DNA from: TMED26 sp002694075
Lineage (GTDB): Bacteria; Pseudomonadota; Alphaproteobacteria; Thalassobaculales; Thalassobaculaceae
Length of the DNA: 46,952 nucleotides
Direction: 5' to 3'
NCBI GenBank assembly: GCA_036160575.1
Contig: JAYYDT010000114.1
Span: 1 to 46,952, forward strand
Positions 36,414 to 45,124 of the stretch are shown in pieces (within the stretch, counting starts at the first letter, position 1; each line of letters opens with the position of its first letter). The notes beneath the pieces are model-generated. The model was not told where the DNA came from. It worked only from the letters and a program-made list of their open reading frames with translations, and made no database searches. Made by a program: the position numbers and the translations under genes.

Positions 36414-37018
36414 GCGGCGTCGACCGCCCGCTGATAGGCCGGCCGCGCTTTCAGCCGCTCGATATAGGCGGTGACATTGGGCTTGTCGGAGATATCGCCG
36501 CCCAAGCGCGCCGAAACGATGGTCGCCTGGCCGGTGATGATGTCGGCGGCGGTGAATTCGCCGGTGAAATAATCGCGCCCCTCCAAGCCCTGTTCGACGG
36601 CCGCCAGCATTTGGCCGAGCAGCTTGCTGGCGCGTTTGACATTGGTCTCGTTGCGCCGTTCCGGCGGCAGCAACACGGTTTCCACCACCATCGTGTTGAC
36701 CGGCGGCATCAACATGCCTTCGGCGTAGTGGAACCATTGCAGATAGGTCGGGAATTCCGGCGCGTCGACCGCCGGCACTAAGCGGCCGCCGCCATGGCGG
36801 GCGAGCACGTATTGAATGATCGCGCCGGATTCGAAAATCACCTGGCCGTCATCCTCCAAGGCCGGCACCCGGCCCATCGGATGGACCTTGCGATATTCCG
36901 GCGCGCGCATTTCCGGCGCGCCGAGCTTGAACAATTCCAGCTCATAGGGCAGCCCCAGTTCCTCGAACAACCAAACGATTCGATGCGAACGGGTGTTCGG
37001 CGCGTGGTAAATTTTCAT
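36410..37018 (-). CDS. Glutathione S-transferase family protein
   Basis: A 202-residue protein with a thioredoxin-like N-terminal domain (M-K-I-Y-H-A-P-N-T-R-S-H, about residues 1-80) and an all-helical C-terminal domain. The E-S-G-A-I-I-Q-Y segment carries the glutathione gamma-glutamyl contact, and T-A-A-D-I-I near residue 155 is the conserved folding motif of GSTs. The catalytic residue may be Ser or Thr near position 9-11. The ATG at 37018 follows a GGAGGGATAGGG ribosome site. A glutathione reductase gene lies 2.3 kb away. Confidence 0.9.
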   Translation of the reverse strand: MKIYHAPNTRSHRIVWLFEELGLPYELELFKLGAPEMRAPEYRKVHPMGRVPALEDDGQVIFESGAIIQYVLARHGGGRLVPAVDAPEFPTYLQWFHYAEGMLMPPVNTMVVETVLLPPERRNETNVKRASKLLGQMLAAVEQGLEGRDYFTGEFTAADIITGQATIVSARLGGDISDKPNVTAYIERLKARPAYQRAVDAA

Positions 37019-37108
37019 CCCTATCCCTCCCCCGGAAAAAAACTCTCGCGCCATCATCGCCTTAAACACGGCGAAAGCCAAGCCGGCCGGGCGGGGCGGC
37101 GCGGCGAT

Positions 37109-37924
37109 TTAGGGCCCGCGTTCCGGGGGCCGGGCCGCCACCATCGCTTTGATCTCGGCCAGCTCGGCGGCGAGCGCGTCATAGCGCGCCGCGAGCTCCG
37201 TCGGCGAAATGTCCGCCGCCGCCTCGTCCTTTTGCAGGCTTTGCATGCTGTCGATGATGATCGCGATAAAAAGGTTCAGCACGGTGAAGGTCGACAACAT
37301 GATGAAGCTGACGAAAAACAGCCAGGCCAGGGGGTAAACCTCCATCACCGGACGGACGATGCCCATCGACCAGCTTTCCAGGGTCATGATCTGGAACAAG
37401 GAATAGGTCGACGCGCCAATGCTGCCGAACCAATCGGGAAAGGCCGCGCCGAACAGTTTGGTGGCGATCACCGCGAAGACATAGAACACCAAGCCCAACA
37501 GCGCGCTGATCGCGCCGACGCCGGGCACCGCGCGCAACAAGGCGGCGACGATGCGGCGCAATTGCGGGAAAATCGACAACAGGCGCAGCACCCTGAGGAT
37601 CCGCAAGGTGCGCAAAACCAAAAAGCTGTCATCGACCGGCATCACCGTGATCAGCACGATGGCCAGGTCGAACAAGCTCCACGGGTCGCGGAAAAAGCGC
37701 CCCCCGCAGGCGAAAATCCGCAAGCCCACCTCGACCGCGAAAACCACGATGACGACCTGATCGAAAACGCTTAGCAGCGGGCCGGCGACGGCCACCACCG
37801 CCGGCATCGTTTCCAGCCCGATGGCGACCGCGTTAAGCACGATCAGGGCGATGATCGCTCGCTGGAAAATCGCGTGCTCAACCCAAGCGGCGACGCGCGC
37901 CCGCGCCGCGGCGACACCGGCCAT
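37109..37924 (-). CDS. Bacterial voltage-gated sodium channel (NaChBac/BacNav type)
   Basis: A 271-residue six-helix ion channel. S4 (about residues 104-125) carries arginines at three-residue spacing (L-R-T-L-R-I-L-R-V-L-R). The selectivity filter T181-L-E-S-W-S-M187 is the same as in well-studied BacNav channels, where the Glu ring selects sodium. S6 ends in I-A-I-I-I-D-S-M, and the tail (about residues 238-264) is a likely coiled-coil tetramerisation region. Homotetramers conduct sodium on depolarisation and have been linked to motility, pH and salt responses. The ATG at 37924 follows GGGAG. Confidence 0.94.
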   Translation of the reverse strand: MAGVAAARARVAAWVEHAIFQRAIIALIVLNAVAIGLETMPAVVAVAGPLLSVFDQVVIVVFAVEVGLRIFACGGRFFRDPWSLFDLAIVLITVMPVDDSFLVLRTLRILRVLRLLSIFPQLRRIVAALLRAVPGVGAISALLGLVFYVFAVIATKLFGAAFPDWFGSIGASTYSLFQIMTLESWSMGIVRPVMEVYPLAWLFFVSFIMLSTFTVLNLFIAIIIDSMQSLQKDEAAADISPTELAARYDALAAELAEIKAMVAARPPERGP

Positions 37925-37995
37925 GGCGAAACTCCCGAATAAAAAGATTAGCTATAATTAGCGAGGTTCAGGGCGACCGACAAGACCGCGCGCCA

Positions 37996-38793
37996 TCACC
38001 GCAGGGCGGTCAGAAATTCCTTGATCAACTGATTGAAACGCGCCGGGTGTTCCAATGACGCCAAATGCTGCGCGGGCTCAAGCCATTTAAGCTCACAATT
38101 GGGTATCAGCCGGGCCATTTTCTCCGACACCTCGCGGGGCGCGCCGGGATCGTCAGGCGTGGCGACCACCAGCGCCGGCACGTCAATCGACGACAAGCGG
38201 TCGGTGGTGTCGAGCGCGCACATGGCCGCCGAAGCGGCGTCGAAACTTGCCGGCGTGAACCGGCCGATCGCCGCCTCCATGTAAAGATAGCCGGGGATTT
38301 GCCGTTCCGCCGCCTGCTCTGTGAACCAGCGTTTCAAGAGCGGCGCGCGAACCGCCTCAATGCCCCCTTGGAGCGCCTGGTCGGCGCGCTCCCGCCACAT
38401 TTTGGTTTGCTCCTCGGTATACTCGCAAGTTGAGTTGACAAGCGTGAGAGAAGCTAACCGCGCGGGATATTCAAGCGCGAAGGTCTGCGCGATTTGACCG
38501 CCCAAAGAGACCCCGCAGAAATGAACTTTCTCAATGTCCAAGGCGTCGCAGAGCCCGGCCACGTCACCGGCCAGCATCTCCAAAGTGTAGGGGCCTGGCG
38601 GGGCGTCGCTTTGCCCATGGCCGCGGGTGTCGAAGCGCAGGACCCTGAAATCACCGAACGCCTCCATATGAAGGTCCCAGTAATGGTGGTCCGAAGCGAA
38701 ACAGTGATTTAAACAGACAACAGGCGCATCGGCGGGGCCACTCAGCTCAAAGAACATATTGATCCGTCCGGTATCGATAATTCCTTTTTTCAT
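37996..38793 (-). CDS. Alpha/beta hydrolase (3-oxoadipate enol-lactonase-like)
   Basis: A 265-residue alpha/beta-hydrolase. The nucleophile elbow is G-V-S-L-G-G, preceded by the F-D-T-R-G-H-G-Q-S-D strand, and the acid and base are seen in A-T-P-D-D-P and A-Q-H-L-A-S-L-E-H-P. Overall it resembles PcaD-like lactonases, but similar proteins are common haloperoxidase-like hydrolases, and no other protocatechuate genes are near. The ATG at 38793 has GGAGG eight bases upstream; a TTG start five codons earlier overlaps that site. Confidence 0.85.
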   Translation of the reverse strand: MKKGIIDTGRINMFFELSGPADAPVVCLNHCFASDHHYWDLHMEAFGDFRVLRFDTRGHGQSDAPPGPYTLEMLAGDVAGLCDALDIEKVHFCGVSLGGQIAQTFALEYPARLASLTLVNSTCEYTEEQTKMWRERADQALQGGIEAVRAPLLKRWFTEQAAERQIPGYLYMEAAIGRFTPASFDAASAAMCALDTTDRLSSIDVPALVVATPDDPGAPREVSEKMARLIPNCELKWLEPAQHLASLEHPARFNQLIKEFLTALR

Positions 38794-39110
38794 GGCCGCG
38801 GCCTCCAATAAAAACTGATCATTTTCGGGTGAGTATATCGGCCGCTAACGCAGCCGCGACGTCTCGTCGAACCCTACCACCCAGGCCGCCGTAAACCCAC
38901 CTCTCGCGCGCGTTATCGTGGCGATTTTTGGCGCCTCGCCCTACCGTGGTTTCTCTTGAAAAGGGTTATGCCACGACGGACTGGGTCCGTCGTCTTGGCA
39001 TGGTTTACCTCTCCGTTAATCCAGCCATGATTTCGATTACGGTGGGCTTTTTGACCGGATCACCGATAATTTTGTGATCGCGCGCGTTCATTACAGGGAT
39101 CTGAAAGTGG
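38794..39110. other. Non-coding stretch between the hydrolase gene and tRNA-Met
   Basis: No credible gene is seen in these 317 bases. The stretch holds a strong hairpin at 38968-39001 and a short inverted repeat GATCAC/GTGATC near 39058-39080, which is downstream of the tRNA on its strand but has no T-run. Confidence 0.5.
38968..39001. repeat. Strong imperfect hairpin in the intergenic region
   Basis: ATGCCA pairs with TGGCAT and CGACGGA with TCCGTCG around a five-base loop, with a three-base bulge on one side. Thirteen base pairs make it very stable. It has no T-run, so it is not a usual intrinsic terminator; it may be part of a small RNA or a bidirectional transcription boundary. Confidence 0.55.
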
Positions 39111-39187
39111 TGGTAGCGGAGGAGGGACTTGAACCCCCGACACGCGGATTATGATTCCGCTGCTCTAACCAACTGAGCTACTCCGCC
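39111..39187 (-). tRNA. tRNA-Met (anticodon CAT, elongator type)
   Basis: A 77-base tRNA with encoded CCA. Arms read cleanly: acceptor GGCGGAG with CTCCGCT, D stem GCTC/GAGC, anticodon stem GCGGA/TCCGC with loop ATCATAA, and T loop TTCAAGT. The first acceptor pair is G-U, whereas initiator tRNA has a mismatch with different stem features; the identity as elongator Met rather than CAT-anticodon Ile rests on overall similarity to alphaproteobacterial tRNA-Met. Confidence 0.93.
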
Positions 39188-39237
39188 CCAGGGGCCTTGG
39201 CCCCGCCGCGACGCCGCCGAACCGGCGCGCGCTGTGG

Positions 39238-39266
39238 GTTGTAGCGACGCGCCCTGCCGCTGTCAA
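39238..39266 (-). promoter_or_regulatory. Sigma-70 promoter of tRNA-Met
   Basis: On the minus strand, a consensus -35 box TTGACA (39266-39261) and a -10 box TACAAC (39243-39238) are exactly 17 bases apart. Transcription would start near 39231, about 44 bases before the tRNA. No other gene start lies between. Confidence 0.75.
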
Positions 39267-39328
39267 TGGCGCCGGAACGCCTTTGGGAGGCACCGCCCGT
39301 CCCCCGGCCAAGGCGCCCGGCGGGACCG

Positions 39329-40702
39329 CTATTCGGCGGCGGCGGCGAGCGGCGGGCGCTTGGTCCGCATGGTCACGAATTCTTCGGCCGCCGTCGGATG
39401 GATGCCGATGGTGCGGTCGAAATCGGCCTTGGTCGCGCCCATTTTCACGGCGATGGCGATCCCTTGGATGATCTCCGGCGCGTCGACGCCAATCATATGC
39501 GCGCCGACCACCCGGCCACTGGCGGCGTCGACCACCAGCTTTTGCAACCCGCGTTCGAGATTGTCGGTCAGGGTGTATTTCATCGGCCGAAAGCCGCTGA
39601 CGTAAATATCGACCTCGCCGTATTGGGCGCGCGCCGCCTCCTCGGTCAGGCCGACCGTGCCAATCGGCGGTTGGCTGAACACGGCGCTTGGCACGTCCGC
39701 GTGGCTGACCGACATGCTGTTGGCGTTGAACAGGTTTTCGGCCAGGGCGTGACCCTCGGCGATAGCCACCGGCGTCAGGTTCACGCGGTCGGTGACATCG
39801 CCGATGGCGAACACGCTCGCCAGGTTGGTGCGCGACTGGTCATCGACGATCACCGCCCCCTTGTCGTTGACCGCGACACCGGCGGTCTCGAGGCCAAGAT
39901 CGCCGGTGCTGGGCGCGCGGCCGGTGGCGTACATCACCTGGTCGGCGTCCAGGGCGCCGCCATCGGCGAAATGGACGCGCAGGCCACGCTCGGTTTTTTC
40001 GATGCGTTCCGGTAGCCGGCCAGGGTGCAGGCGAATGTCCTTTTTGGTCATTTCCTCGGCCAGCGCGGCGCGGATATCGCCGTCGAAACCGCGCAACGGT
40101 AAATCGGCCCGGTAGACCAGATCGACGGCGCTGCCAAAGGCGCTGAAAATGCCGGCGAATTCGACCGCGATGAAGCCCGAGCCGACGATCACCACCCGGT
40201 CCGGCCGCTGTGGCAGTTCCAGCGCCTCGTTGGAGGTGATGCAATGCTCGGCGCCCGGCACGTCCGGCACAAAGGGCCAGCCGCCGACGGCGATCAAAAT
40301 CCGTTCGGCGGTGATCGTCCGGCCGCCGACCGCCACCGTGTGGGCGTCGACCAAGCGACCACGGCCGTTGATCAGGGTGCAGCCGGCGTTTTCCAGAAGC
40401 GACATGTAGATGCCGTGCAAGCGGTCCAATTCGGCGTTTTTAGCGGCGATCATGGCCGGCCAATCATGGCGGGCGCCGTCGATGGTCCAGCCATAGCCGG
40501 CGGCGTCGGCCAGGTCATGGGCGACGTGACCGCCATAAACCAACAGCTTTTTCGGCACGCAACCGCGCAGCACACAGGTGCCGCCGGCGCGGTCCTCTTC
40601 AATCACCGCCACCCGCGCGCCAAAACCGCCGGCCAGGCGGCTGGCCCGCACGCCGCCGGAACCGGCGCCCAAGGTGATCAAGTCGTAATCATATTCGCTC
40701 AT
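39329..40702 (-). CDS. gor: Glutathione-disulfide reductase
   Basis: A 457-residue FAD/NADPH disulfide oxidoreductase. The FAD motif G-A-G-S-G-G is at 12-17, the redox-active disulfide C43-V-L-R-G-C48 follows, and the C-terminal H-P-T-A-A-E-E holds the catalytic His-Glu pair. The G-S-G-F-I-A-V-E-F-A-G-I-F block and the F-R-P-M-K segment are typical of GorA, setting it apart from lipoamide dehydrogenase or mercuric reductase. NADPH regenerates reduced glutathione. It is 28 bases downstream of gabD, probably co-transcribed. Confidence 0.95.
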   Translation of the reverse strand: MSEYDYDLITLGAGSGGVRASRLAGGFGARVAVIEEDRAGGTCVLRGCVPKKLLVYGGHVAHDLADAAGYGWTIDGARHDWPAMIAAKNAELDRLHGIYMSLLENAGCTLINGRGRLVDAHTVAVGGRTITAERILIAVGGWPFVPDVPGAEHCITSNEALELPQRPDRVVIVGSGFIAVEFAGIFSAFGSAVDLVYRADLPLRGFDGDIRAALAEEMTKKDIRLHPGRLPERIEKTERGLRVHFADGGALDADQVMYATGRAPSTGDLGLETAGVAVNDKGAVIVDDQSRTNLASVFAIGDVTDRVNLTPVAIAEGHALAENLFNANSMSVSHADVPSAVFSQPPIGTVGLTEEAARAQYGEVDIYVSGFRPMKYTLTDNLERGLQKLVVDAASGRVVGAHMIGVDAPEIIQGIAIAVKMGATKADFDRTIGIHPTAAEEFVTMRTKRPPLAAAAE

Positions 40703-40730
40703 CGCCCGCCTCCCCGGCCTAACCGCGCGT

Positions 40731-42203
40731 TTAGTCGTTGAGCCCGCCCATCAGCACGTATTTCAACTCGACGAACTCATCGAGACCGTATTTCGACCCC
40801 TCGCGGCCGATGCCGGATTCCTTCATGCCGCCAAACGGCGCCACCTCGGTCGACAAAATACCCTCGTTGACCGCCACCATGCCGTATTCCAGGGCCTCGG
40901 CGACCCGCCACACCCGGCCAAGGTCGCGAGCGTAGAAGTAAGCGGCCAGGCCATATTCGGTGTCATTGGCCATGGCGATGACATCTTCCTCGTCCTGGAA
41001 CCGGAACAAGGGCGCCACGGGCCCAAAGGTTTCCTCTTTGAAAATACGCATTTTGGGCGTCGCCTCGGTCAAAATCGTCGGCTGATAGAACAGTCCGCCG
41101 AGATTGGATCGGGCGCCGCCGGCGACCACCTGGGCGCCTTGGCCGACGGCGTCGGCGACATGCGCTTCGACCTTTTCGACCGCCGCCATGGTGATCATCG
41201 GGCCGACCGTGACGCCGTCGTCGAAGCCATTGCCTTGTTTCATCTCGCCGACCGCGCGGGTGAAACGTTCGGCGAAGGCGTCATAGACGCCGTCCTGCAC
41301 GAAAATCCGGTTGGTGCAGACACAGGTTTGGCCGGCGTTGCGATATTTGCAGGCAATGGCGCCTTCCACCGCGCGGTCCAAATCAGCGTCGTCGAAAATG
41401 ATCAGTGGCGCGTTGCCGCCCAATTCCAAGGACACTTTTTTGACCGTGCCGGCGGCCTGCTGCATCAACAGCTTGCCGACCCCGGTCGAGCCGGTAAACC
41501 CGAGCTTGCGAACCGCCGGGTTGGTCGCCATTTCGGTGCCGACCTCGCTGGCCCGGTCGCTGACGATAATGTTGAACACGCCCTTCGGGATACCCGCCCG
41601 TTCGGCGAGCTCGGCCAGGGCCAACGCCGAATAGGGCGTCGCCGGCGCCGGTTTGATCACCACCGGGCAACCGGCGGCCAGCGCCGGCGCGCATTTGCGA
41701 GTGATCATGGCATGCGGGAAATTCCACGGCGTGATCGCCGCCACCACGCCAATCGGCTGTTTAATCACCAAAATGCGTTTGCCGTCTTGGTGATGGGGAA
41801 TGACATCGCCGTAGGCGCGCTTGGCCTCTTCGGCGAACCATTCGACGAAGGACGCGCCATAGGCGATTTCACCCATCGCCTCGGCCAGGGGCTTGCCTTG
41901 CTCGGCGGTCATGATGATCGCCAAATCTCGTTGATGGGCCATCATCAGGTCGAACCATTTGCGCAGGATCGCGGCCCGTTCCTTGGCGGTCTTTTTGCGC
42001 CACGCCGGCCAGGCCGCCTCGGCGGCGGCAATCGCTCGGCGCGTCTCATCACCGCCCATGTCGGCGACTTGGCCGATTTCGACGCCGGTGGCCGGGTCCT
42101 CGACGGCATAGGTCCGGCCCTGGTCGGCGCCCACCCAGGCGCCGTCAACATAGCCTTGATGCTTGAGCAGGCCGGTGTCGGCCAAGCGATCCATCAACTG
42201 CAT
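40731..42203 (-). CDS. gabD: Succinate-semialdehyde dehydrogenase (NADP-dependent type)
   Basis: A 490-residue aldehyde dehydrogenase. Catalytic residues are C294 (G-Q-T-C-V-C-T-N-R), E260 (L-E-L-G-G-N-A-P) and N161 (P-W-N-F-P). The second Cys two residues after the nucleophile is the redox-switch pattern of GabD, and length and blocks fit GabD well. It oxidises succinate semialdehyde, from GABA or polyamine breakdown, to succinate, so it could complete the putrescine route of the locus at 25.8-36.4 kb. AAGGA lies eight bases before the ATG at 42203. Confidence 0.92.
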   Translation of the reverse strand: MQLMDRLADTGLLKHQGYVDGAWVGADQGRTYAVEDPATGVEIGQVADMGGDETRRAIAAAEAAWPAWRKKTAKERAAILRKWFDLMMAHQRDLAIIMTAEQGKPLAEAMGEIAYGASFVEWFAEEAKRAYGDVIPHHQDGKRILVIKQPIGVVAAITPWNFPHAMITRKCAPALAAGCPVVIKPAPATPYSALALAELAERAGIPKGVFNIIVSDRASEVGTEMATNPAVRKLGFTGSTGVGKLLMQQAAGTVKKVSLELGGNAPLIIFDDADLDRAVEGAIACKYRNAGQTCVCTNRIFVQDGVYDAFAERFTRAVGEMKQGNGFDDGVTVGPMITMAAVEKVEAHVADAVGQGAQVVAGGARSNLGGLFYQPTILTEATPKMRIFKEETFGPVAPLFRFQDEEDVIAMANDTEYGLAAYFYARDLGRVWRVAEALEYGMVAVNEGILSTEVAPFGGMKESGIGREGSKYGLDEFVELKYVLMGGLND

Positions 42204-42276
42204 TCCGCGCGTCCTTCCCGCAATGGTCATTGTGGCAATCTATATGTGTCCCGGCCGCGGGAATGCAATCGGCGCC

Positions 42277-42513
42277 TCAAAGGGCGTCCTTGTCCCAACC
42301 GGGATAAAGTGGCGGCACCTTGGCGGCGGCGCGGGCCATGCGCCCATCGCGGCGACGCGCCAATTCGGCCTCGATGCGGGCCAGCATCGCCGTCGCCTGG
42401 TCCGGGGTGCGGCGGCGGCGCAGCGCCCGCTGGGCCAGCCGGCGATGGACCAGTAACTCGCGCGTGGTCATGAAACCAAGTGCCGGCGGCTCGCTCTCTG
42501 GCGCGGTCGTCAT
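42277..42513 (-). CDS. Small arginine-rich protein of unknown function
   Basis: A 78-residue basic protein with a helical central part (T-R-E-L-L-V-H-R-R-L-A-Q-R-A-L-R) and no signal or membrane segment. I do not recognise it. Its start overlaps the stop of the GNAT gene (TGATG), so translation is coupled and the gene is probably real. Confidence 0.55.
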   Translation of the reverse strand: MTTAPESEPPALGFMTTRELLVHRRLAQRALRRRRTPDQATAMLARIEAELARRRDGRMARAAAKVPPLYPGWDKDAL

Positions 42514-42908
42514 CAGTTTTTGCGCGGCATGATGAAAGCGTTTTCGAGCTTGTCGAAACCGATATGCGGGTAATAGGTCATCGCCGCCGGTGCCGATAGG
42601 AGGATCAACGACACCCGGTCACCGATTTCGGCCCTGATGCGATCGACCATGGCGCGGCCGACACCCTGGCCTTGATAGGTCTCGGTCACCGCCAAATCGG
42701 CCAGGTAGCAGGCCCAGGCGCGGTCACTGAGGGCGCGGGCGTAGCCGATGAGGTGCGAACCGTCATAGGCGCCGACGGTCAGATCGGCGTGGTCAAACAT
42801 GCAGCGGAGACGCGCCGGGTCGTCGGCCGGCCGGTTCAAACCCGAGGACCGCAAAACCGCGATCACCTCGGCGATGTCGAAGGCTGGGTTGATACGATAG
42901 GAAACCAT
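42513..42908 (-). CDS. GNAT-family N-acetyltransferase
   Basis: A 131-residue single-domain acetyltransferase. Motif A is D-L-A-V-T-E-T-Y-Q-G-Q-G-V-G-R-A, with Q-G-Q-G-V-G binding acetyl-CoA pyrophosphate, and the C-terminal Y-Y-P-H-I-G-F-D-K motif B is complete. The substrate is unknown. The downstream gene overlaps its stop codon. Confidence 0.9.
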   Translation of the reverse strand: MVSYRINPAFDIAEVIAVLRSSGLNRPADDPARLRCMFDHADLTVGAYDGSHLIGYARALSDRAWACYLADLAVTETYQGQGVGRAMVDRIRAEIGDRVSLILLSAPAAMTYYPHIGFDKLENAFIMPRKN

Positions 42909-43023
42909 TGTCGGGCCTTTTCACCGCGTCCGCCAGGCGGATGCGCCAATGGTCCCGCCCCTCGGCGCGTGTCTTACCGTAGTTTGACCGATCATTCCAT
43001 CGATCCGCGCGGCGGCGCGCTTC

Positions 43024-43416
43024 CTATTGTTCTGGCGTGTCTTCCTGACCGTCGCCGGAGCGCGCCACGTGGCGCACCACCAAACAGGCCAGAGCCAAGA
43101 TCAAGATCGAGCCGCTTTCATACAGCAAGGTCACCGGCGCCATTTCCTTGCCCTGCAAAATGATCAGACGTGAAATACCGGTGATGCCAATGAAAATCGG
43201 CAGGATGATGGGAATCCGCTTGGTCCGGTAAAACACACCGATCATGCCGATCACTTCGGTGTAAATGAACAACAACAGCAGATCGGCCAATTTGACGACG
43301 CCGGATTGGTAGATTTTGGCGAGTTCCTGGAACACCCCCAGCAAGGTCATCAAGCCGATCACGATCAACAAACCCTGCTCGACAAGCTCAATGATTTTGT
43401 TCGCCGCGCGATTCAT
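43024..43416 (-). CDS. PsiE-family membrane protein
   Basis: A 130-residue inner membrane protein with four hydrophobic segments and the Y-R-T-K-R-I-P-I-I-L-P-I-F loop of the PsiE (phosphate-starvation-inducible) family. The function of PsiE is unknown. I chose the ATG at 43416, which has GGAGAG just upstream; readings to 43575 add a non-hydrophobic tail overlapping the methyltransferase gene. No Pho box was noticed. Confidence 0.85.
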   Translation of the reverse strand: MNRAANKIIELVEQGLLIVIGLMTLLGVFQELAKIYQSGVVKLADLLLLFIYTEVIGMIGVFYRTKRIPIILPIFIGITGISRLIILQGKEMAPVTLLYESGSILILALACLVVRHVARSGDGQEDTPEQ

Positions 43417-43541
43417 TCGCTCTCTCCCATCGCACGCCGGCGCGCCGGCGCGACTCACGCTTGTGAAAGGTATACGCAGATACGCGTTTTTCGGACCTAT
43501 CATCGGGCCGCCGACGGTCGGGCGTTGCGCCCTAAGCGCCG

Positions 43542-44333
43542 CTAAGCCGCCGCCCGAGTCATGGCGATAAAGCAATAGTCGCCGATGTCGTTGAGGCTCT
43601 CGGCGATGATCCGATCAATCGAGCGGTCGGCGATATCGGCCGCCAAGCGGGCCAGACCGGCGGCCAACTCGGCGTCCGAGATCCGCGCGCGAAAACAGGA
43701 CATGCCGGCCCGAATATCTTCGGATAGGTACATCTCCGGACGCAATTTACCGCTATAGAAAAAGAAATCCGCCGTATCCGCGGTAATGAAAAACGGGGCG
43801 ATGTCGGTCAAGCCCAGGTGGTTTTCAGCCATCAGCGGGGCCATCCGCTCAATCGCCGGCAACTGAGCGTAATCGCGGGCCATCATTTCGGGAAAATAAT
43901 GGTTCACCCAATAGCGTCGCACCTGTTCCGGGGTGGCGGTGAAAATCGCCGCCCGGCCGCCTGGCCGCAGAACCCGGCCAATTTCGGCGAAGGCCGCCGG
44001 CAAATCCGTGAAATGGTGGATCGACAGCATGCACAAGACGCCGTCAAAAACAGCCGCGTCAAATGGCAGGGCCTCGGCGCTGCCTTCTCGCCAGGCCAGG
44101 GACGGCGCTTTCGCGCGCGCCGCCGCCAACATTTGGCGGGACGGGTCGACGCCGTGCCAGACACCGCCAAGAGCGGCCAAGGCGGCGGTGTAGTTGCCGG
44201 TCCCACAGCCGACGTCGAGATACCGCCGGCCCGGCGCGAGGGCCAGATAAGCGGCCAGACGGCGGACAATCGCCGGATCGGCTCGCCGCGTGGTGTCATA
44301 ACCATCGCCAATTTGGTCGTAGAGCGCGCTCAT
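43542..44333 (-). CDS. Class I SAM-dependent methyltransferase
   Basis: A 263-residue methyltransferase. Motif I is Y-L-D-V-G-C-G-T-G-N-Y (residues 38-48), the ribose-binding acidic residue is in G-V-D-P-S, and the S-A-E-A-L-P-F segment and R-V-L-R-P-G-G-R block follow. It fits the UbiE/Methyltransf_11-type fold. The C-terminal half has a F-F-F-Y-S-G-K-L-R-P-E-M-Y-L stretch I cannot place, so the substrate is unknown. The ATG at 44333 has AAGGAATAACA upstream. Confidence 0.88.
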   Translation of the reverse strand: MSALYDQIGDGYDTTRRADPAIVRRLAAYLALAPGRRYLDVGCGTGNYTAALAALGGVWHGVDPSRQMLAAARAKAPSLAWREGSAEALPFDAAVFDGVLCMLSIHHFTDLPAAFAEIGRVLRPGGRAAIFTATPEQVRRYWVNHYFPEMMARDYAQLPAIERMAPLMAENHLGLTDIAPFFITADTADFFFYSGKLRPEMYLSEDIRAGMSCFRARISDAELAAGLARLAADIADRSIDRIIAESLNDIGDYCFIAMTRAAA

Positions 44334-44525
44334 TGTTATTCCTTATTCGCGCATCGAGATAACGGCGAGGAGATACAATACCTCACCGCTTTTCGCCACC
44401 CCCAGGTAGCGTGGCGGGCACCGTGCGTGCCGGGCCATGGGCCTCTTTCATGAACCGCGCGGCAACGAGAAATGCGGCGTGGCGAAAGCTGGCTTAGCTA
44501 AACAAAAACTGGTTCATTATCCGGC

Positions 44526-44895
44526 TTAGTGCATCGCCCGGCCAGGCAGAAGCTTGAAGAAACCGGCAATAACCAAGACAACGCCATAAAGAGGGCATCG
44601 CCAATTTGTGTCTTTTAATATTTCCGCTCCACGCGAAATAGGCACCCGGGCCAGTGCAAAAAATGGCCAACACACTTAACAAATGAAACGGGCCATAATT
44701 CCCCACAGCCCGATCTCGTGAATAAAAAACGACGAAAAAGCTATAAATAGGATCAGAGCGACCCACATTCGCCCCGGAACCTTGTGAAGCATCCCACCCT
44801 TTTTCATCGCGATTTGGACCCCCTAGAATGATCGCCATTATCGCGGCGCCGGTGTACGGCGGGATCGACCGCGGCCCGGTTAGAAGCGTGTCCAT
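44526..44895 (-). pseudogene. DUF2306 membrane protein, broken by three single-base frameshifts
   Basis: Joining three reading frames on the minus strand gives a near-complete DUF2306-like membrane protein of about 123 codons. Frame one (44895 to about 44820) ends I-I-L-G-G. Frame two continues V-Q-I-A-M-K-K-G to F-F-I-H-E-I-G-L-W-G. Frame one resumes N-Y-G-P-F-H-L-L-S-V-L to R-H-K-L-A-M. Frame two returns with L-Y-G-V-V-L-V-I-A-G-F-F-K-L-L-P-G-R and a stop at 44526. The apparent lesions are one extra base in the C5 run at 44819-44823, one missing base near 44697-44701, and one extra base near 44586-44594. Sequencing or assembly error is the main alternative to true decay. The function of DUF2306 is unknown. 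Confidence 0.72.
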
Positions 44896-45124
44896 GAAAT
44901 CGGACCCCGAATTTTATCCCGGTGGAGTGTGGCGCGATAGACCCGACGCGTTGGTGGGCGCGTTCCGTCGCCATGGCGCTCACCCACAGGGGGGGGCGCG
45001 CACCCGACCAACGACCCCAAGCGCAGGGCGCCGGTCTCTTCCATGCCCGGCCGAGGGGCGATATGTAAGTTCAAGAGAGTCTGCCGCCGGCGTGGTGACC
45101 CTCGGCCATTGAAGGAGAATTTTT

